64,000 bases of DNA. It comes from Agreia sp. Leaf283. Its GTDB lineage: Bacteria; Actinomycetota; Actinomycetes; Actinomycetales; Microbacteriaceae. Positions 44,093 to 53,530 of the stretch are shown piece after piece (the stretch's first letter is position 1; each line of letters opens with the position of its first letter). Location: NCBI RefSeq assembly GCF_001422485.1, contig NZ_LMNF01000001.1:131900-195899 (forward strand). The letters are read 5' to 3'. The notes under the pieces were generated by a model that saw only the letters and a program-made list of their open reading frames with translations, was not told where the DNA came from and searched no databases. A program made the position numbers and the translations under genes.

Positions 44093-45013
44093 ATGACGAC
44101 GACAGAGCTCCCCCAGCCCGATGAGGCGCAGACGAGCATCGTGCTGCCCCCGGCGTTCGCGCCCGTGACCGACCCGTTCCCGCCCATGGGCGACCCGTTC
44201 CCGCCCACCGTGGGCGAGCCGTTCCGCGCCCCCGCTCCTCTCGCCGGCATCGAGGCGCGAGCCATCTCGGCCTGGTTCGGCGACCACAAGGTGCTCGACC
44301 GTGTGTCGCTCGACATGCCCGCGGGCCAGGTCACGGCTCTGATCGGGCCCTCCGGATGCGGCAAATCGACCTTCCTGCGCATCCTCAACCGCATGCACGA
44401 GCTCGTGCCGTCGGCGTCCTTGGCCGGCGAGGTGCTGCTCGACGGCGTCGACGTCTACGACCAGAGCCGAAAGCTCATCGATGCGCGCCGCCAGATCGGC
44501 ATGGTGTTCCAGAAGGCCAATCCGTTCCCCGCGATGTCGATCTACGACAACGTGATCGCAGGCCTCAAGCTCACCGGCCGGCGCGCATCGCGCGACGACA
44601 AGGACGCCCTCGTCGAGGAGTGCCTCACGAAGGGCGGCCTCTGGAAGGAGGTCAAGGATCGCCTGCGCCAGCCCGGCGGCGGCCTCTCCGGAGGCCAGCA
44701 GCAGCGCCTGTGCATCGCGCGCTCCCTGGCCGTGAAGCCGCGCGTTCTGCTGATGGACGAGCCCTGCTCGGCCCTCGACCCGACATCCACCCGGGTGATC
44801 GAGGAGACCATGCTCGAACTCGTGCAGGAGGTGACCATCGTGATCGTCACCCACAACATGCAGCAGGCCCAGCGGGTGTCGCAGAACTGCGCGTTCTTCC
44901 TCGCGTCGCAGGGCACCCCGGGCATGATCGTCGAGCACGGAGACACCGAGGCGATGTTCACGAACCCCCAGGACGAGCGCACCTTCGACTACGTCAACGG
45001 TCGATTCGGCTGA
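44093..45013 (+). CDS. pstB: Phosphate ABC transporter ATPase PstB
   Basis: A 306-residue ATPase that drives phosphate import. Walker A GPSGCGKST, the Q-loop FQKANPF, signature LSGGQQQR and Walker B VLLMDEPCSALDP with the H-loop THN are intact, as is the PstB end FTNPQDERTFDYVNGRFG. An N-terminal extension of about 55 residues with a repeated DPFPPMGDPFPPTVGEPF run is unusual. It lies seven genes away from pstA, separated by the surface-protein set, yet on the same strand with tight spacing (11 bp after the pseudo-sortase, 4 bp before the kinase). Confidence 0.96.
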   Translation: MTTTELPQPDEAQTSIVLPPAFAPVTDPFPPMGDPFPPTVGEPFRAPAPLAGIEARAISAWFGDHKVLDRVSLDMPAGQVTALIGPSGCGKSTFLRILNRMHELVPSASLAGEVLLDGVDVYDQSRKLIDARRQIGMVFQKANPFPAMSIYDNVIAGLKLTGRRASRDDKDALVEECLTKGGLWKEVKDRLRQPGGGLSGGQQQRLCIARSLAVKPRVLLMDEPCSALDPTSTRVIEETMLELVQEVTIVIVTHNMQQAQRVSQNCAFFLASQGTPGMIVEHGDTEAMFTNPQDERTFDYVNGRFG

Positions 45014-45017
45014 TCGC

Positions 45018-46745
45018 GTGACGGACACCTCCGACGCGCCCGGATCCGCGCCCGACGATGCACTCGTCGTCGGCGGACGCTTCGAGCTCGGCCGCCTGCT
45101 CGGCTCCGGCGCATCCTCGGCCGTGTTCGAGGCGCACGACCGCGAGCGCGGCGACACTGTCGCGCTCAAGATGCTGCATCCGCACCTCTCGTCACGAGAC
45201 GATGACGTGGTGCGATTCCTCGGCGAGGCGGCCACGTCGCCCACGGCACCGCACCCGAATCTGGTGCGCACGCGCGCGTCGGGCGTGCACGACACCGGCG
45301 GGCTCGCGCAGGCGTGGATGGCCCTCGACCTCGCCCCGGGCATCACCCTGGCCGAATCGATCGAGCTGTTCGGGCCGCTGAACATCCCCGAGGCGCTGAC
45401 CGTCTCGGCGGCCCTGCTCGGCGGCCTGGCCGCGCTGCACTCCCACGAACTCGTGCACCGCGATGTGTCGCCCAACAACGTGATGATCTCGAGGCCCGCC
45501 GATCGCGCCCTCGAGACCTCCGACGTGCGCCTCATCGACTACGGGCTGGCGGATGCTCCGGGCCGGGTCGCCCGCGACGCCGACGGTCTCGTGGCCGGCA
45601 GCGTCAACTTCATCTCGCCGGAGCAGGCCAGAGGGCTCGAGGTCGACGCCCGCGGGGATCTCTACTCCGTCGGCGCCGTGCTGTTCTTCTGCGTCACCGG
45701 TCAGGTTCCCTTTCCGCGCGAGACGAGCGAACTGACGCTGCGGGCGCAGGTCAACTCGCCCCCGCCCCTGGCCTCGGCACTGCGACCGGGGGTGTCGCGC
45801 GGGCTCGACGGCCTCATCGCCCGAGGCATGTCGAAGAGGGCGAGCGCGCGATTCGACTCGGCGGCCCTGATGCTCGAGGCCGTTGCGGAGTTGCAGCAGC
45901 GGGAGCGGTCCGGCCAGTCGTCGGAGACCCTCGCACGAACCACGGTGATGCCGCCGGACTCGGTTCGCACGCGTGTCACCGCTCCGCGCGACGCGGCGAC
46001 CGAGAGGTTCGCATCGCCCGGCGTGCGCTCCACGGTCACCGCGCGTCGCGCATCCGTTCGGCCCGTCGCACCCGCCGCACCCGCGCGACGAACGCGCCGC
46101 CGGGCGAACCCCGTCGTGGTCCTGGCAATCGCGCTCGGTGCCGCAGTCGTCGGTTGGGGCGTCGTCGCCGCGGTGCTGGAGGCGCCTCCGACTCCGACGA
46201 TCGCGGCTCCGATCACCTCGACCGCCGCGGTCGAGCCCGCCCCGGTGGCGCCCGTCGTGGCCGACGAGCCGGTGCGCCTGCAGCTGCCGAGCCTCGCGTC
46301 GCTGGCCATCGTGGAGGCGCAGCAGACGCTGGCGTCCCTGGGACTCACGACCGGAGGGCTCACGGCCGTCGACGGCACGCAGCCCGCGAACACGGTTGTC
46401 GCCAGCTCTCCACCGGCGGGCGACTGGCTTGCGCCCGGCGACGTCGTGCAGCTCTCGTACGCCTCCGGATCGAACAGCGTGCCCGATGTGACCGCGATGA
46501 GCCGCGACGACGCGGTGGCGGCCGTTCAGAATGCCGGCTTCGCCGTGACGACGGCGACGGTCGAGGACCCGGTCGCCGCAACCGGATCCGTGGTCGGGAG
46601 CACACCCGTTGGCGGTTCACGGCTCGTTCTGGGCAGTACCGTGACCGTGCTGATCGCGTTCACCACGCCCCGCCCCACTCCGACACCGACCCCCACGACG
46701 ACTCCGACGCCCTCGCCGACTCCCTCTCCATCGGCGCCTCGCTGA
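45018..46745 (+). CDS. PASTA-type Ser/Thr protein kinase (PknB-like)
   Basis: A 575-residue receptor kinase. The kinase domain has the glycine loop LGSGASSAVFEA, lysine K51 in VALKML, HRDVSPNN (D149, N154), DYG in place of DFG (174-176) and SPEQARG, so it should be active. A juxtamembrane linker with many Thr residues (likely phosphosites) leads to a membrane helix (VVLAIALGAAVVGWGVVAAVL, about 375-395), then two PASTA-like repeats and a Thr/Pro-rich tail. The start is GTG, 4 bp after pstB. PknB-type kinases normally sit with cell-division genes; placement at the end of a pst operon is unusual and suggests it phosphorylates transporter or surface-complex components. That is inferred. Confidence 0.92.
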   Translation: MTDTSDAPGSAPDDALVVGGRFELGRLLGSGASSAVFEAHDRERGDTVALKMLHPHLSSRDDDVVRFLGEAATSPTAPHPNLVRTRASGVHDTGGLAQAWMALDLAPGITLAESIELFGPLNIPEALTVSAALLGGLAALHSHELVHRDVSPNNVMISRPADRALETSDVRLIDYGLADAPGRVARDADGLVAGSVNFISPEQARGLEVDARGDLYSVGAVLFFCVTGQVPFPRETSELTLRAQVNSPPPLASALRPGVSRGLDGLIARGMSKRASARFDSAALMLEAVAELQQRERSGQSSETLARTTVMPPDSVRTRVTAPRDAATERFASPGVRSTVTARRASVRPVAPAAPARRTRRRANPVVVLAIALGAAVVGWGVVAAVLEAPPTPTIAAPITSTAAVEPAPVAPVVADEPVRLQLPSLASLAIVEAQQTLASLGLTTGGLTAVDGTQPANTVVASSPPAGDWLAPGDVVQLSYASGSNSVPDVTAMSRDDAVAAVQNAGFAVTTATVEDPVAATGSVVGSTPVGGSRLVLGSTVTVLIAFTTPRPTPTPTPTTTPTPSPTPSPSAPR

Positions 46746-46762
46746 CCGGGCAGGATGGAGGG

Positions 46763-47179
46763 ATGCAGATTCGACCTTTCGCCCCCGAAGACACCGATGC
46801 CGTGATCGAGCTGTGGACCACCGCAGGACTCGTGCGCCCCTGGAACGACCCGCGTAAGGACATCGAGCGCAAGCTCACGGTGCAGCCGGAGCTGTTCCTC
46901 GTGGGCGAGTCGGACGGCCAGGTCGTGGCGGCCGCGATGGTGGGGTACGACGGCCACCGCGGGTGGGTCAACTACTTGGCCGTGTCGCCCGGAGCCCAGG
47001 GCCTCGACTACGGTCGCCGCATGATGGAGGAGGCGGAGCGACTGCTCATCGAGCTCGGCTGCCCGAAGCTCAACCTGCAGATCCGCAGCGACAACGCCGC
47101 GGTGCGCGCCTTCTACGAGCACCTCGGCTACACGGAGGATGCCGCGGTGAGCTACGGAAAGCGGCTGATTACCGACTGA
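46763..47179 (+). CDS. GNAT acetyltransferase (YpeA-like)
   Basis: A 138-residue acetyltransferase with the YpeA/RimI-like pattern: MQIRPFAPEDTDAVIELW, LFLVGESDGQVVAAAMVGYDGHRGWVNYLAVSP, the acetyl-CoA loop QGLDYGRRMM, and LNLQIRSDNAAVRAFYEHLGY. Substrate is unknown. The ATG has GGATGGAGG upstream. A small hairpin GCTGCCG-ACA-CGGCAGC (47187-47203) after the stop may terminate transcription. Confidence 0.92.
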   Translation: MQIRPFAPEDTDAVIELWTTAGLVRPWNDPRKDIERKLTVQPELFLVGESDGQVVAAAMVGYDGHRGWVNYLAVSPGAQGLDYGRRMMEEAERLLIELGCPKLNLQIRSDNAAVRAFYEHLGYTEDAAVSYGKRLITD

Positions 47180-47216
47180 GGCCGGGGCTGCCGACACGGC
47201 AGCTGCCGAACCCCGC

Positions 47217-47265
47217 ACTACTGAGAATTCGACTACTGAGACCCCGAGTCCCACAACTCAGTAGT
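47217..47265. promoter_or_regulatory. ACTACTGAG boxes upstream of the LAL regulator gene
   Basis: Two direct copies of ACTACTGAG (47217-47225 and 47232-47240, 15 bp apart) and one inverted copy CTCAGTAGT (47257-47265). They lie 67-115 bp before the start codon of the LuxR gene. The core ACTACTG also appears twice in front of the SipW operon, on the coding side there. Confidence 0.5.
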
Positions 47266-47331
47266 CCGCGCCGAGGCTCTGAGAGCGTTCTCCACGTAGG
47301 CTCAAATACTACCGATCAGGGGTGATCGGGC

Positions 47332-50064
47332 ATGGGGGGTGTGACAGTGATTCCGCAGGCGGGCCACAGATATGTGGCATACAAGTCCGATCTGCGCACG
47401 ATCGCAGAGTCGTCGGGCAGCAATCGGGATGAGCACATAGCCCGACTGAGATCGATCGTTCTCGGCGGAGGCACAGCGATCATCGCGGCCGCAGCCGGCC
47501 TTGGCAAGAGCTTTGTCGCACGGGGGATCGCCGCTGCGGTGACCGCCCTCGGCGGCTCGGTCAGCACCGTCGCCTGCGTCCACACAAGAGAAGACCAGCT
47601 CGTCGATGGAGTCGTTCCACGCAGCGATCTGCTGATCATCGAGGATGCTCACCTGCTCAGCTTCGACGATGCGGTGCGGCTGACCCGCCTCGCCCTCGAC
47701 CCGAAGCGGAGCGTCTTGATCACGATCGACTCGGGCATGTCATGCACGGCACCCCGCAGCGAAGCGTGCCATCGAGAACTCACCACACTATGGACAGAGC
47801 ATGGCGTCTCCCGAATCGACCTCAGCGGGGTCGGCTATGACGAGGCCGTGATCATCATCGAGGGAGTCGCCGGGCGCGATCGTATCGATGTCGTCACCCG
47901 GGCACGCATCCTTCTTCTCGCTGAAGGCAACCCTCGGCTGCTCGAGGAACTGACTCGGGAGGAACTGCACCGAGGCACCTATTCCGCCAGACAGCAGAAC
48001 ATCCTGCTCGGACCGTCCTACATGTCGCCCCGCATCCTCGATTTTGTTCGCCCCCTCCTGCGCGGGATGTCAGACGATGAGGAATACGCACTCGTCACCC
48101 TCGCTCGCCTGGGCGCTCTCCCGTTCGCGAGAGCAGCCCGGCTGGTCGGCAACAGCCCGCTCCGCTCGCTTCTGCGCAGGGGACTCGTGAGCTACGACCC
48201 CCGCACACCGGACAGCGTCTCGAGCAGGCCCATCTACGCTGCTGCGGCCCTCGCGATCCAGGTGGGGGAGAATCCGTTCGAGGCCGGGCACACGGCCGAA
48301 CTCATCCTGCTGAGTGACCTGTCGGCCGGTCTGGAGTTGTCGAACGCGGAGTGCGCCTTCGTGGCCGAGTACCTCGTCAACGAGCCAGGCCCCGATCCGC
48401 TATCCGAGATCTCCAACACAGAGGCGGCGATTCTCCTCGCCAGGGCCGCCCGCCATGCGAACAAGACGGGTATGCCCGGCTCCGCTCGCATGTTCGCCCA
48501 TCGCTCGCTCGGCTATGCCCCTACTCTCGCGGGCGTCGAGCAGCTGTCTCGATGCCTCGTCGCCCAAGGCAAGTTCTCCGAGGCGCTCGACGTGCTCGAA
48601 AGAGTGCCCGTCGAACACGTCGATCCTTCGGAGGACGCTGCGTTCCTGTCATGGTGGATGCTGGTGCTGAGCCGTCGCGGTCCCTCCTTCGAGCGAGTCG
48701 AACGCCTCGAGAAAGAGGCCAGATCCTGGGGAACTGTCGACTCGGCACTCGACGAGTGGAAGGTGTTTCTCACCGCGCGGTCGAACATGATGCTCAGCAC
48801 CTATCGCGACGGTGTCGCAGAGATGGAGTCGATCGCCCGGGATTCATCGTCATCGGCCTACTTCGTTCTGCGAGCCCTGACCGAGTTGATGCCGTGCTAC
48901 GTGCACCGGGGCGAGAAGACGAAGTTCACGTGGGCTCTCGAGAAGGGATGGGCGCTCATAGCCCCCATCCTCGCGTCGAATCCGGAAGATATGAGATGGG
49001 ACCCGGCCCGCTCGACGACCGAGTTCATCATTCAGGCCTCGCTTGTCCGGGCCACGATCGGTCATGATCGGGCCGGGCTGTCGCGGGAGCTCGAATCGTT
49101 CGCCCTTCGCACAGTCGACACGGCCGACGAGTACGGAATGTCGCTGGTCAACCTTGTAGCGGGCCACCTCGCACTCGAACAGAGCGATGCCCAGCGTGCC
49201 GAGAACGAGTTGGCGCGCGCCTTGGAGAGAGTCGGCAACAGCCCTCAGACGAAGTGGGTGACCTGGATGCAGATTCTCCGATCCAATGCTCTCGCAATGC
49301 TTCAGCGGCACGACGATGCCCTGCTCTTGGAACGAGAGATCTCGCCGATCGAACGCGAGAGCACTCCGTGGCTCGCGCACTACTCTGGTCATCTCAGCGC
49401 GCGGATGAGGGCCTATGAGGGAAACGTCGCCGGCTCGATCGATGCCTGCCGTACCATCGCCGACGAAGAATCGAACTCTCGATTCTTCGCCATGCGTCCA
49501 CTTCACGTCGCGGCGGCGCTGGGAACCGATCCGAGCACGCTAGTCGCAGAGATCGACAGGCTGCCCGAGCAGCAGATGTGGGATTCGACGCGGCTGCTCG
49601 AAGAGCATGTTCGCGCCTCCGCCAGCGGGGATGCACCCGCGCTCGAGCGGATCGGCGACGAACTCGCCTCCCTGAACCACTGGTGGGAGGCCGTGCTCTC
49701 GTATACGACGGCCGCCACACTGTTCGACGTGGCGGGAGAGGAGGCACGCCGAGCCACCGCATTGGAGAACGCCCGCACCACTCGATCGAAGCTGCCGGCC
49801 ACTCCGAAACTCGGACTCGTGGACAACGGCGCATGGTCCGAGTCACCATCGATTGATCCCGACCAGCGGCGCTCGACCATGCTCGCCGCGCTGACACCTC
49901 GGGAGCGGGAGGTCGCCACGCTCGCGGCTGACGGCATGTCTAACGCCGAGATCGCTGCCCGACTCTATTTGAGCGTGCGAACGGTCGAATCGCATATCCT
50001 CCAGGCCCGCTCAAAACTGGGAGACGTGCGCCGCTCCGAACTCGCGTCGATCGTTTCGACCTGA
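47332..50064 (+). CDS. Large ATP-binding LuxR (LAL/STAND-type) regulator
   Basis: A 910-residue regulator. Near the N-terminus is a P-loop AAAAGLGKSFV (about 53-63) and Walker B LLIIEDAHLL, followed by a STAND-type helical region and a long array of TPR-like helices (about 350-800), ending in a LuxR helix-turn-helix: LTPREREVATLAADGMSNAEIAARLYLSVRTVESHILQARSKLG (about 862-905). Such proteins switch on transcription when a ligand and ATP bind. Base composition is slightly less GC-rich than the neighbours. It is convergent with ackA 30 bp away. The ATG (gene start MGGVTVIPQ) is weakly supported; a GTG at 47341 is possible. The target genes are unknown. Confidence 0.88.
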   Translation: MGGVTVIPQAGHRYVAYKSDLRTIAESSGSNRDEHIARLRSIVLGGGTAIIAAAAGLGKSFVARGIAAAVTALGGSVSTVACVHTREDQLVDGVVPRSDLLIIEDAHLLSFDDAVRLTRLALDPKRSVLITIDSGMSCTAPRSEACHRELTTLWTEHGVSRIDLSGVGYDEAVIIIEGVAGRDRIDVVTRARILLLAEGNPRLLEELTREELHRGTYSARQQNILLGPSYMSPRILDFVRPLLRGMSDDEEYALVTLARLGALPFARAARLVGNSPLRSLLRRGLVSYDPRTPDSVSSRPIYAAAALAIQVGENPFEAGHTAELILLSDLSAGLELSNAECAFVAEYLVNEPGPDPLSEISNTEAAILLARAARHANKTGMPGSARMFAHRSLGYAPTLAGVEQLSRCLVAQGKFSEALDVLERVPVEHVDPSEDAAFLSWWMLVLSRRGPSFERVERLEKEARSWGTVDSALDEWKVFLTARSNMMLSTYRDGVAEMESIARDSSSSAYFVLRALTELMPCYVHRGEKTKFTWALEKGWALIAPILASNPEDMRWDPARSTTEFIIQASLVRATIGHDRAGLSRELESFALRTVDTADEYGMSLVNLVAGHLALEQSDAQRAENELARALERVGNSPQTKWVTWMQILRSNALAMLQRHDDALLLEREISPIERESTPWLAHYSGHLSARMRAYEGNVAGSIDACRTIADEESNSRFFAMRPLHVAAALGTDPSTLVAEIDRLPEQQMWDSTRLLEEHVRASASGDAPALERIGDELASLNHWWEAVLSYTTAATLFDVAGEEARRATALENARTTRSKLPATPKLGLVDNGAWSESPSIDPDQRRSTMLAALTPREREVATLAADGMSNAEIAARLYLSVRTVESHILQARSKLGDVRRSELASIVST

Positions 50065-50094
50065 CGCTCGAGTCGAACCCTCGGCGACGACGTT

Positions 50095-51279
50095 TCAGAT
50101 CACGGCCAGTGTCTGTCGCGCGATCTCGAGTTCTTCGTTCGTGGGAATGACCAGCACCGCGACCCGGGACGCATCCGTCGAGATGAGTCGGGGCCCGCGC
50201 TCGGAGGACTCGTTGCGCTCCTCGTCGATCTCGACGCCGAGGATGCCCAGGCCCGCGAGCGCCCCGGCGCGGATGAGGGGGGTGTTCTCCCCCACGCCCG
50301 CCGTGAAGACGATCGCATCGAGGCGGCCGAGGTGCGCCGCGTAGGCGCCGACATACTGCTTCAGGCGGTGCAGGTACACGTCGAGCGCCGCCTGCGCGTC
50401 GGCGTCTCCCGCCCGCGCCGCCGTGATGAGGTCGCGCATGTCGCCGTGGCCGCTGAGCCCGAGGATTCCGCTGCCGCGGTTGAGCAGCGTGTCGATGTCG
50501 TCGAACGTCTGACCCGTCTTGCGGTGCAGGTGGAACAGCACGGCGGGGTCGAGGTCGCCCGAGCGGGTGCCCATCACGAGCCCCTCGAGGGGAGTCATGC
50601 CCATCGACGTCTCGACCGACTTTCCGTCGGAGACGGCGCAGGCGGATGCCCCGTTGCCGAGGTGCAGCACGATCGTCTTCGTGTCGTCGAGGGGCCGGCC
50701 GAGGAACTCCGCCGCGGCCTCCGACACGAACTTGTGCGAGGTTCCGTGGAACCCGTAGCGACGGATGCGGTGCTGGTCTGCGAGCTTCTTGTCGATGGCG
50801 TAGGTGTACGCGGCGGGCGACAGGGTGGAGTGGAACGCGGTGTCGAAGACGGCCACGTGCGGCACATCGGGGAACGCCTTCTGCGCCGCGTCGATGCCCT
50901 GCAGGTTCGCCGGATTGTGCAGCGGAGCGAGATCGGCCAGATCCTCGATGTTGATCTTCACGAGATCGGTCACGATCGTCGCCTCGAAGAAGCGTTTTCC
51001 TCCGTGCACGACGCGGTGGCCCACGGCCACGGGCGGATGCTCGTCGAGCGACGGCCCGTTCGCCCGGAACGCGTCGAGCATCACCTGGAATCCCTGCGAG
51101 TGATCTTTGATCGGAAGGTCGAGTTCGCTCGAGCCGTCGGCGGTGGTGTGCTTGGAGTGACCGGTCTCGTCGCCGATGCGCTCGACGAGGCCGGAGGCGA
51201 GCACCTCTTCGGTCGTCATCTCGATGAGCTGGTACTTGAACGACGACGAACCGGAGTTCACCACGAGGATCGCGCTCAT
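50095..51279 (-). CDS. ackA: Acetate kinase
   Basis: A 394-residue enzyme interconverting acetyl phosphate and acetate with ATP formation. It starts MSAILVVNSGSSSFKYQ, the adenosine-phosphate motif, and has VGHRVVHGGKRF, FDTAFHSTL, RRYGFHGTSHKFV and VLHLGNGASACAV plus TAGVGENTPLIR near the end. Length is typical. The start overlaps the pta stop (ATGA), so the pair is cotranscribed from a promoter in front of pta. Confidence 0.97.
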   Translation of the reverse strand: MSAILVVNSGSSSFKYQLIEMTTEEVLASGLVERIGDETGHSKHTTADGSSELDLPIKDHSQGFQVMLDAFRANGPSLDEHPPVAVGHRVVHGGKRFFEATIVTDLVKINIEDLADLAPLHNPANLQGIDAAQKAFPDVPHVAVFDTAFHSTLSPAAYTYAIDKKLADQHRIRRYGFHGTSHKFVSEAAAEFLGRPLDDTKTIVLHLGNGASACAVSDGKSVETSMGMTPLEGLVMGTRSGDLDPAVLFHLHRKTGQTFDDIDTLLNRGSGILGLSGHGDMRDLITAARAGDADAQAALDVYLHRLKQYVGAYAAHLGRLDAIVFTAGVGENTPLIRAGALAGLGILGVEIDEERNESSERGPRLISTDASRVAVLVIPTNEELEIARQTLAVI

Positions 51280-53426
51280 GCGGGGACTCCTTCTGCTGCG
51301 ACGGCGTCGACGGGCTGCGCCGCCGCCTGGATGGCCGTGATGGCGATGGTGTTCACGATGTCGGCCACGAGCGCGCCGCGCGAGAGGTCGTTGATCGGCT
51401 TGTTGAGTCCCTGCAGCACCGGCCCGATGGCCACGGCGCCCGCGCTTCGCTGAACCGCCTTGTAGGTGTTGTTGCCCGTATTGAGGTCGGGGAAGATGAA
51501 CACCGTGGCGCGACCGGCCACCTTGCTGTCGGGCATCTTCGTGGCCGCCACCGCGGCATCCGCTGCGGCGTCGTATTGGATCGGACCCTCGACCAGCAGG
51601 TCGGGCCGCCGCTCGCGCACGAGTCCGGTCGCCTCGCGAACCTTCTCGACCTCGGCGCCCGAGCCCGATGTTCCCGTGGAGTACGAGAGCATCGCGATGC
51701 GCGGGTCGACTCCGAACTGCGTGGCGGTCGCGCTCGACGAGATGGCGATGTCGGCGAGCTGCTCTGCGGTGGGGTCGGGGATGACGGCGCAGTCGCCGTA
51801 GACCAGCACGCGGTCGGCGAGCGCCATGAGGAACACGCTCGAGACGACGGATACGCCGGGCTGGGTCTTGATGACCTCGAACGCCGGGCGGATGGTGTGC
51901 GCCGTCGTGTGCGCCGCACCGGAGACCATGCCGTCGGCGAGGCCGAGCTTGACCATCATGGTTCCGAAGTAGGAGACGTCGGTGATCGTGTCGCGGGCCT
52001 GCTCGACCGTGACGCCCTTATGGGCTCGGAGCCGGGCGTATTCCTCGGCGAACGGCTGGCGGTACTTCTCATCGAACACGCTCACGATGTGCGCGCCCTC
52101 GAGATCGAGTCCGAGTCCAGCAGCCCTGGTGCGCACCTCGTCCTCCTCGCCCACGATCGTGAGCTCGGCGATGCCTCTGGCCAGCACGGTGCTCGCGGCC
52201 TTCAGCACGCGATCGTCGTCGCCCTCGGGGAGCACGATGTGTCGACGCACATGACGGGCCTGGTCGATGAGACCGTACTCGAACATGAGCGGAGTGACGA
52301 CGGTCGAAGAGCTCACATCGAGCAGCTCGAGCAGCTTCGCTCCGTCGACGTGCTGCTCGAACAGGGCCAGCGCGCTGTCGTATTTGCGCTGCGAGTCGGC
52401 GGCCAGGCGCCCGCGGGTCGAGGTGATGCGCAGCGCCGTGTCGTAGGTTCCGAGGTCGGTCGTGACGATCGGCAGGGTCGAATCGAGGCCCGAGATCAGC
52501 CGGGTGATCGGTTCGGGAAGCTCGAAACCGCCGTTGAGGATGATGCCCGACAGCGACGGGAAGGTTCCCGAAGCGTTGGCCATGAGAACCGCGAGGAGCA
52601 CCTCGGAGCGGTCGGCGGGGATGACCACGACGGCGCTCTCGGTGAGCCGGGGAAGCACGTTGACCATCGACATGCCCGCGACGACCACGCCCAGGGCCTC
52701 ACGATTGAGCAGGCTCGCATCGCCCGAGAGCAGCGAGCCGTTGGTGGCCTCGACGAGATGCTGCATGGTCGGCGCGACCAGAACGCGGTCTTCGGGGATG
52801 GCCCAGATGGGAACGGATGCGGGTGCGTCGATGGCGGAACCGATCGCATCCCGGATCTCGTCGAGGCGCTCGGGATCGGCGCGGTTCGACACGATGCCGA
52901 GCAGGGTGGCATGCGCCAGTTTGAGTTCGACCTGGGCCAGCTCGGTGAGCTGGCGCATGTCGTCGGGAGTGCGCGACTCGGAGTAGCCGAGCGTCTCGGA
53001 CGAGCCCTGGCCCTTGCGTCCACCGAGCACCAGCAGCACGGGCGCACCGAGGTTCGCGGCGACGCGGGCGTTGAACGACAGCTCGCTCGGGCTGCCGACG
53101 TCGGTGTAGTCCGAGCCGAGGATGACCACGGCGTCGCACTCTCGTTCGACCGCCTTGTAGCGCTCGACGATGACCGACAGGGCGGCATCCGGGTCGTTGT
53201 GCACGTCGTCGTACGTGACGCCGATCGTCTGCTCGTAGCTCAGCTCGACGCCGTCATGAGCCAGGAGCATCTCGAGAACGTAGTCGCGTTCTGCGACCGA
53301 GCGGGCGATGGGCCGGAAGACTCCGACCCGTTGCAGCGAGTGGCACAGGGTGTCGAGCACCCCCAGCGCGATCGTTGACTTGCCGGAGTGGCCTTCGGCT
53401 GACGCGACATAGATGCTTCTCGACAC
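51276..53426 (-). CDS. pta: Phosphate acetyltransferase
   Basis: A 716-residue long-form Pta that interconverts acetyl-CoA and acetyl phosphate. It has the N-terminal P-loop/BioD-like domain (MSRSIYVASAEGHSGKSTIALGVLDTL), a DRTGG-type middle domain, and a C-terminal catalytic domain with RRHIVLPEGDDDRVL, GMVSGAAHTTAHTIRPAFEVIKT, SYSTGTSGSGAEVEKVREA and FPDLNTGNNTYKAVQRS. Start is GTG. It heads the pta-ackA operon. The 104 bp in front of it, after the stop of the exported-protein gene at 53531, presumably hold its promoter. Confidence 0.97.
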   Translation of the reverse strand: MSRSIYVASAEGHSGKSTIALGVLDTLCHSLQRVGVFRPIARSVAERDYVLEMLLAHDGVELSYEQTIGVTYDDVHNDPDAALSVIVERYKAVERECDAVVILGSDYTDVGSPSELSFNARVAANLGAPVLLVLGGRKGQGSSETLGYSESRTPDDMRQLTELAQVELKLAHATLLGIVSNRADPERLDEIRDAIGSAIDAPASVPIWAIPEDRVLVAPTMQHLVEATNGSLLSGDASLLNREALGVVVAGMSMVNVLPRLTESAVVVIPADRSEVLLAVLMANASGTFPSLSGIILNGGFELPEPITRLISGLDSTLPIVTTDLGTYDTALRITSTRGRLAADSQRKYDSALALFEQHVDGAKLLELLDVSSSTVVTPLMFEYGLIDQARHVRRHIVLPEGDDDRVLKAASTVLARGIAELTIVGEEDEVRTRAAGLGLDLEGAHIVSVFDEKYRQPFAEEYARLRAHKGVTVEQARDTITDVSYFGTMMVKLGLADGMVSGAAHTTAHTIRPAFEVIKTQPGVSVVSSVFLMALADRVLVYGDCAVIPDPTAEQLADIAISSSATATQFGVDPRIAMLSYSTGTSGSGAEVEKVREATGLVRERRPDLLVEGPIQYDAAADAAVAATKMPDSKVAGRATVFIFPDLNTGNNTYKAVQRSAGAVAIGPVLQGLNKPINDLSRGALVADIVNTIAITAIQAAAQPVDAVAAEGVPA

Positions 53427-53530
53427 TTCGGATCCTTCGAACTCGTGGTTGCTTAGGCTCTCCTCACCCTATTCGCTCGTGCTGTCGTTCAGCGGGGAAC
53501 CCTCTCAGGTCGAGAGGATGTGCAGTGTGA

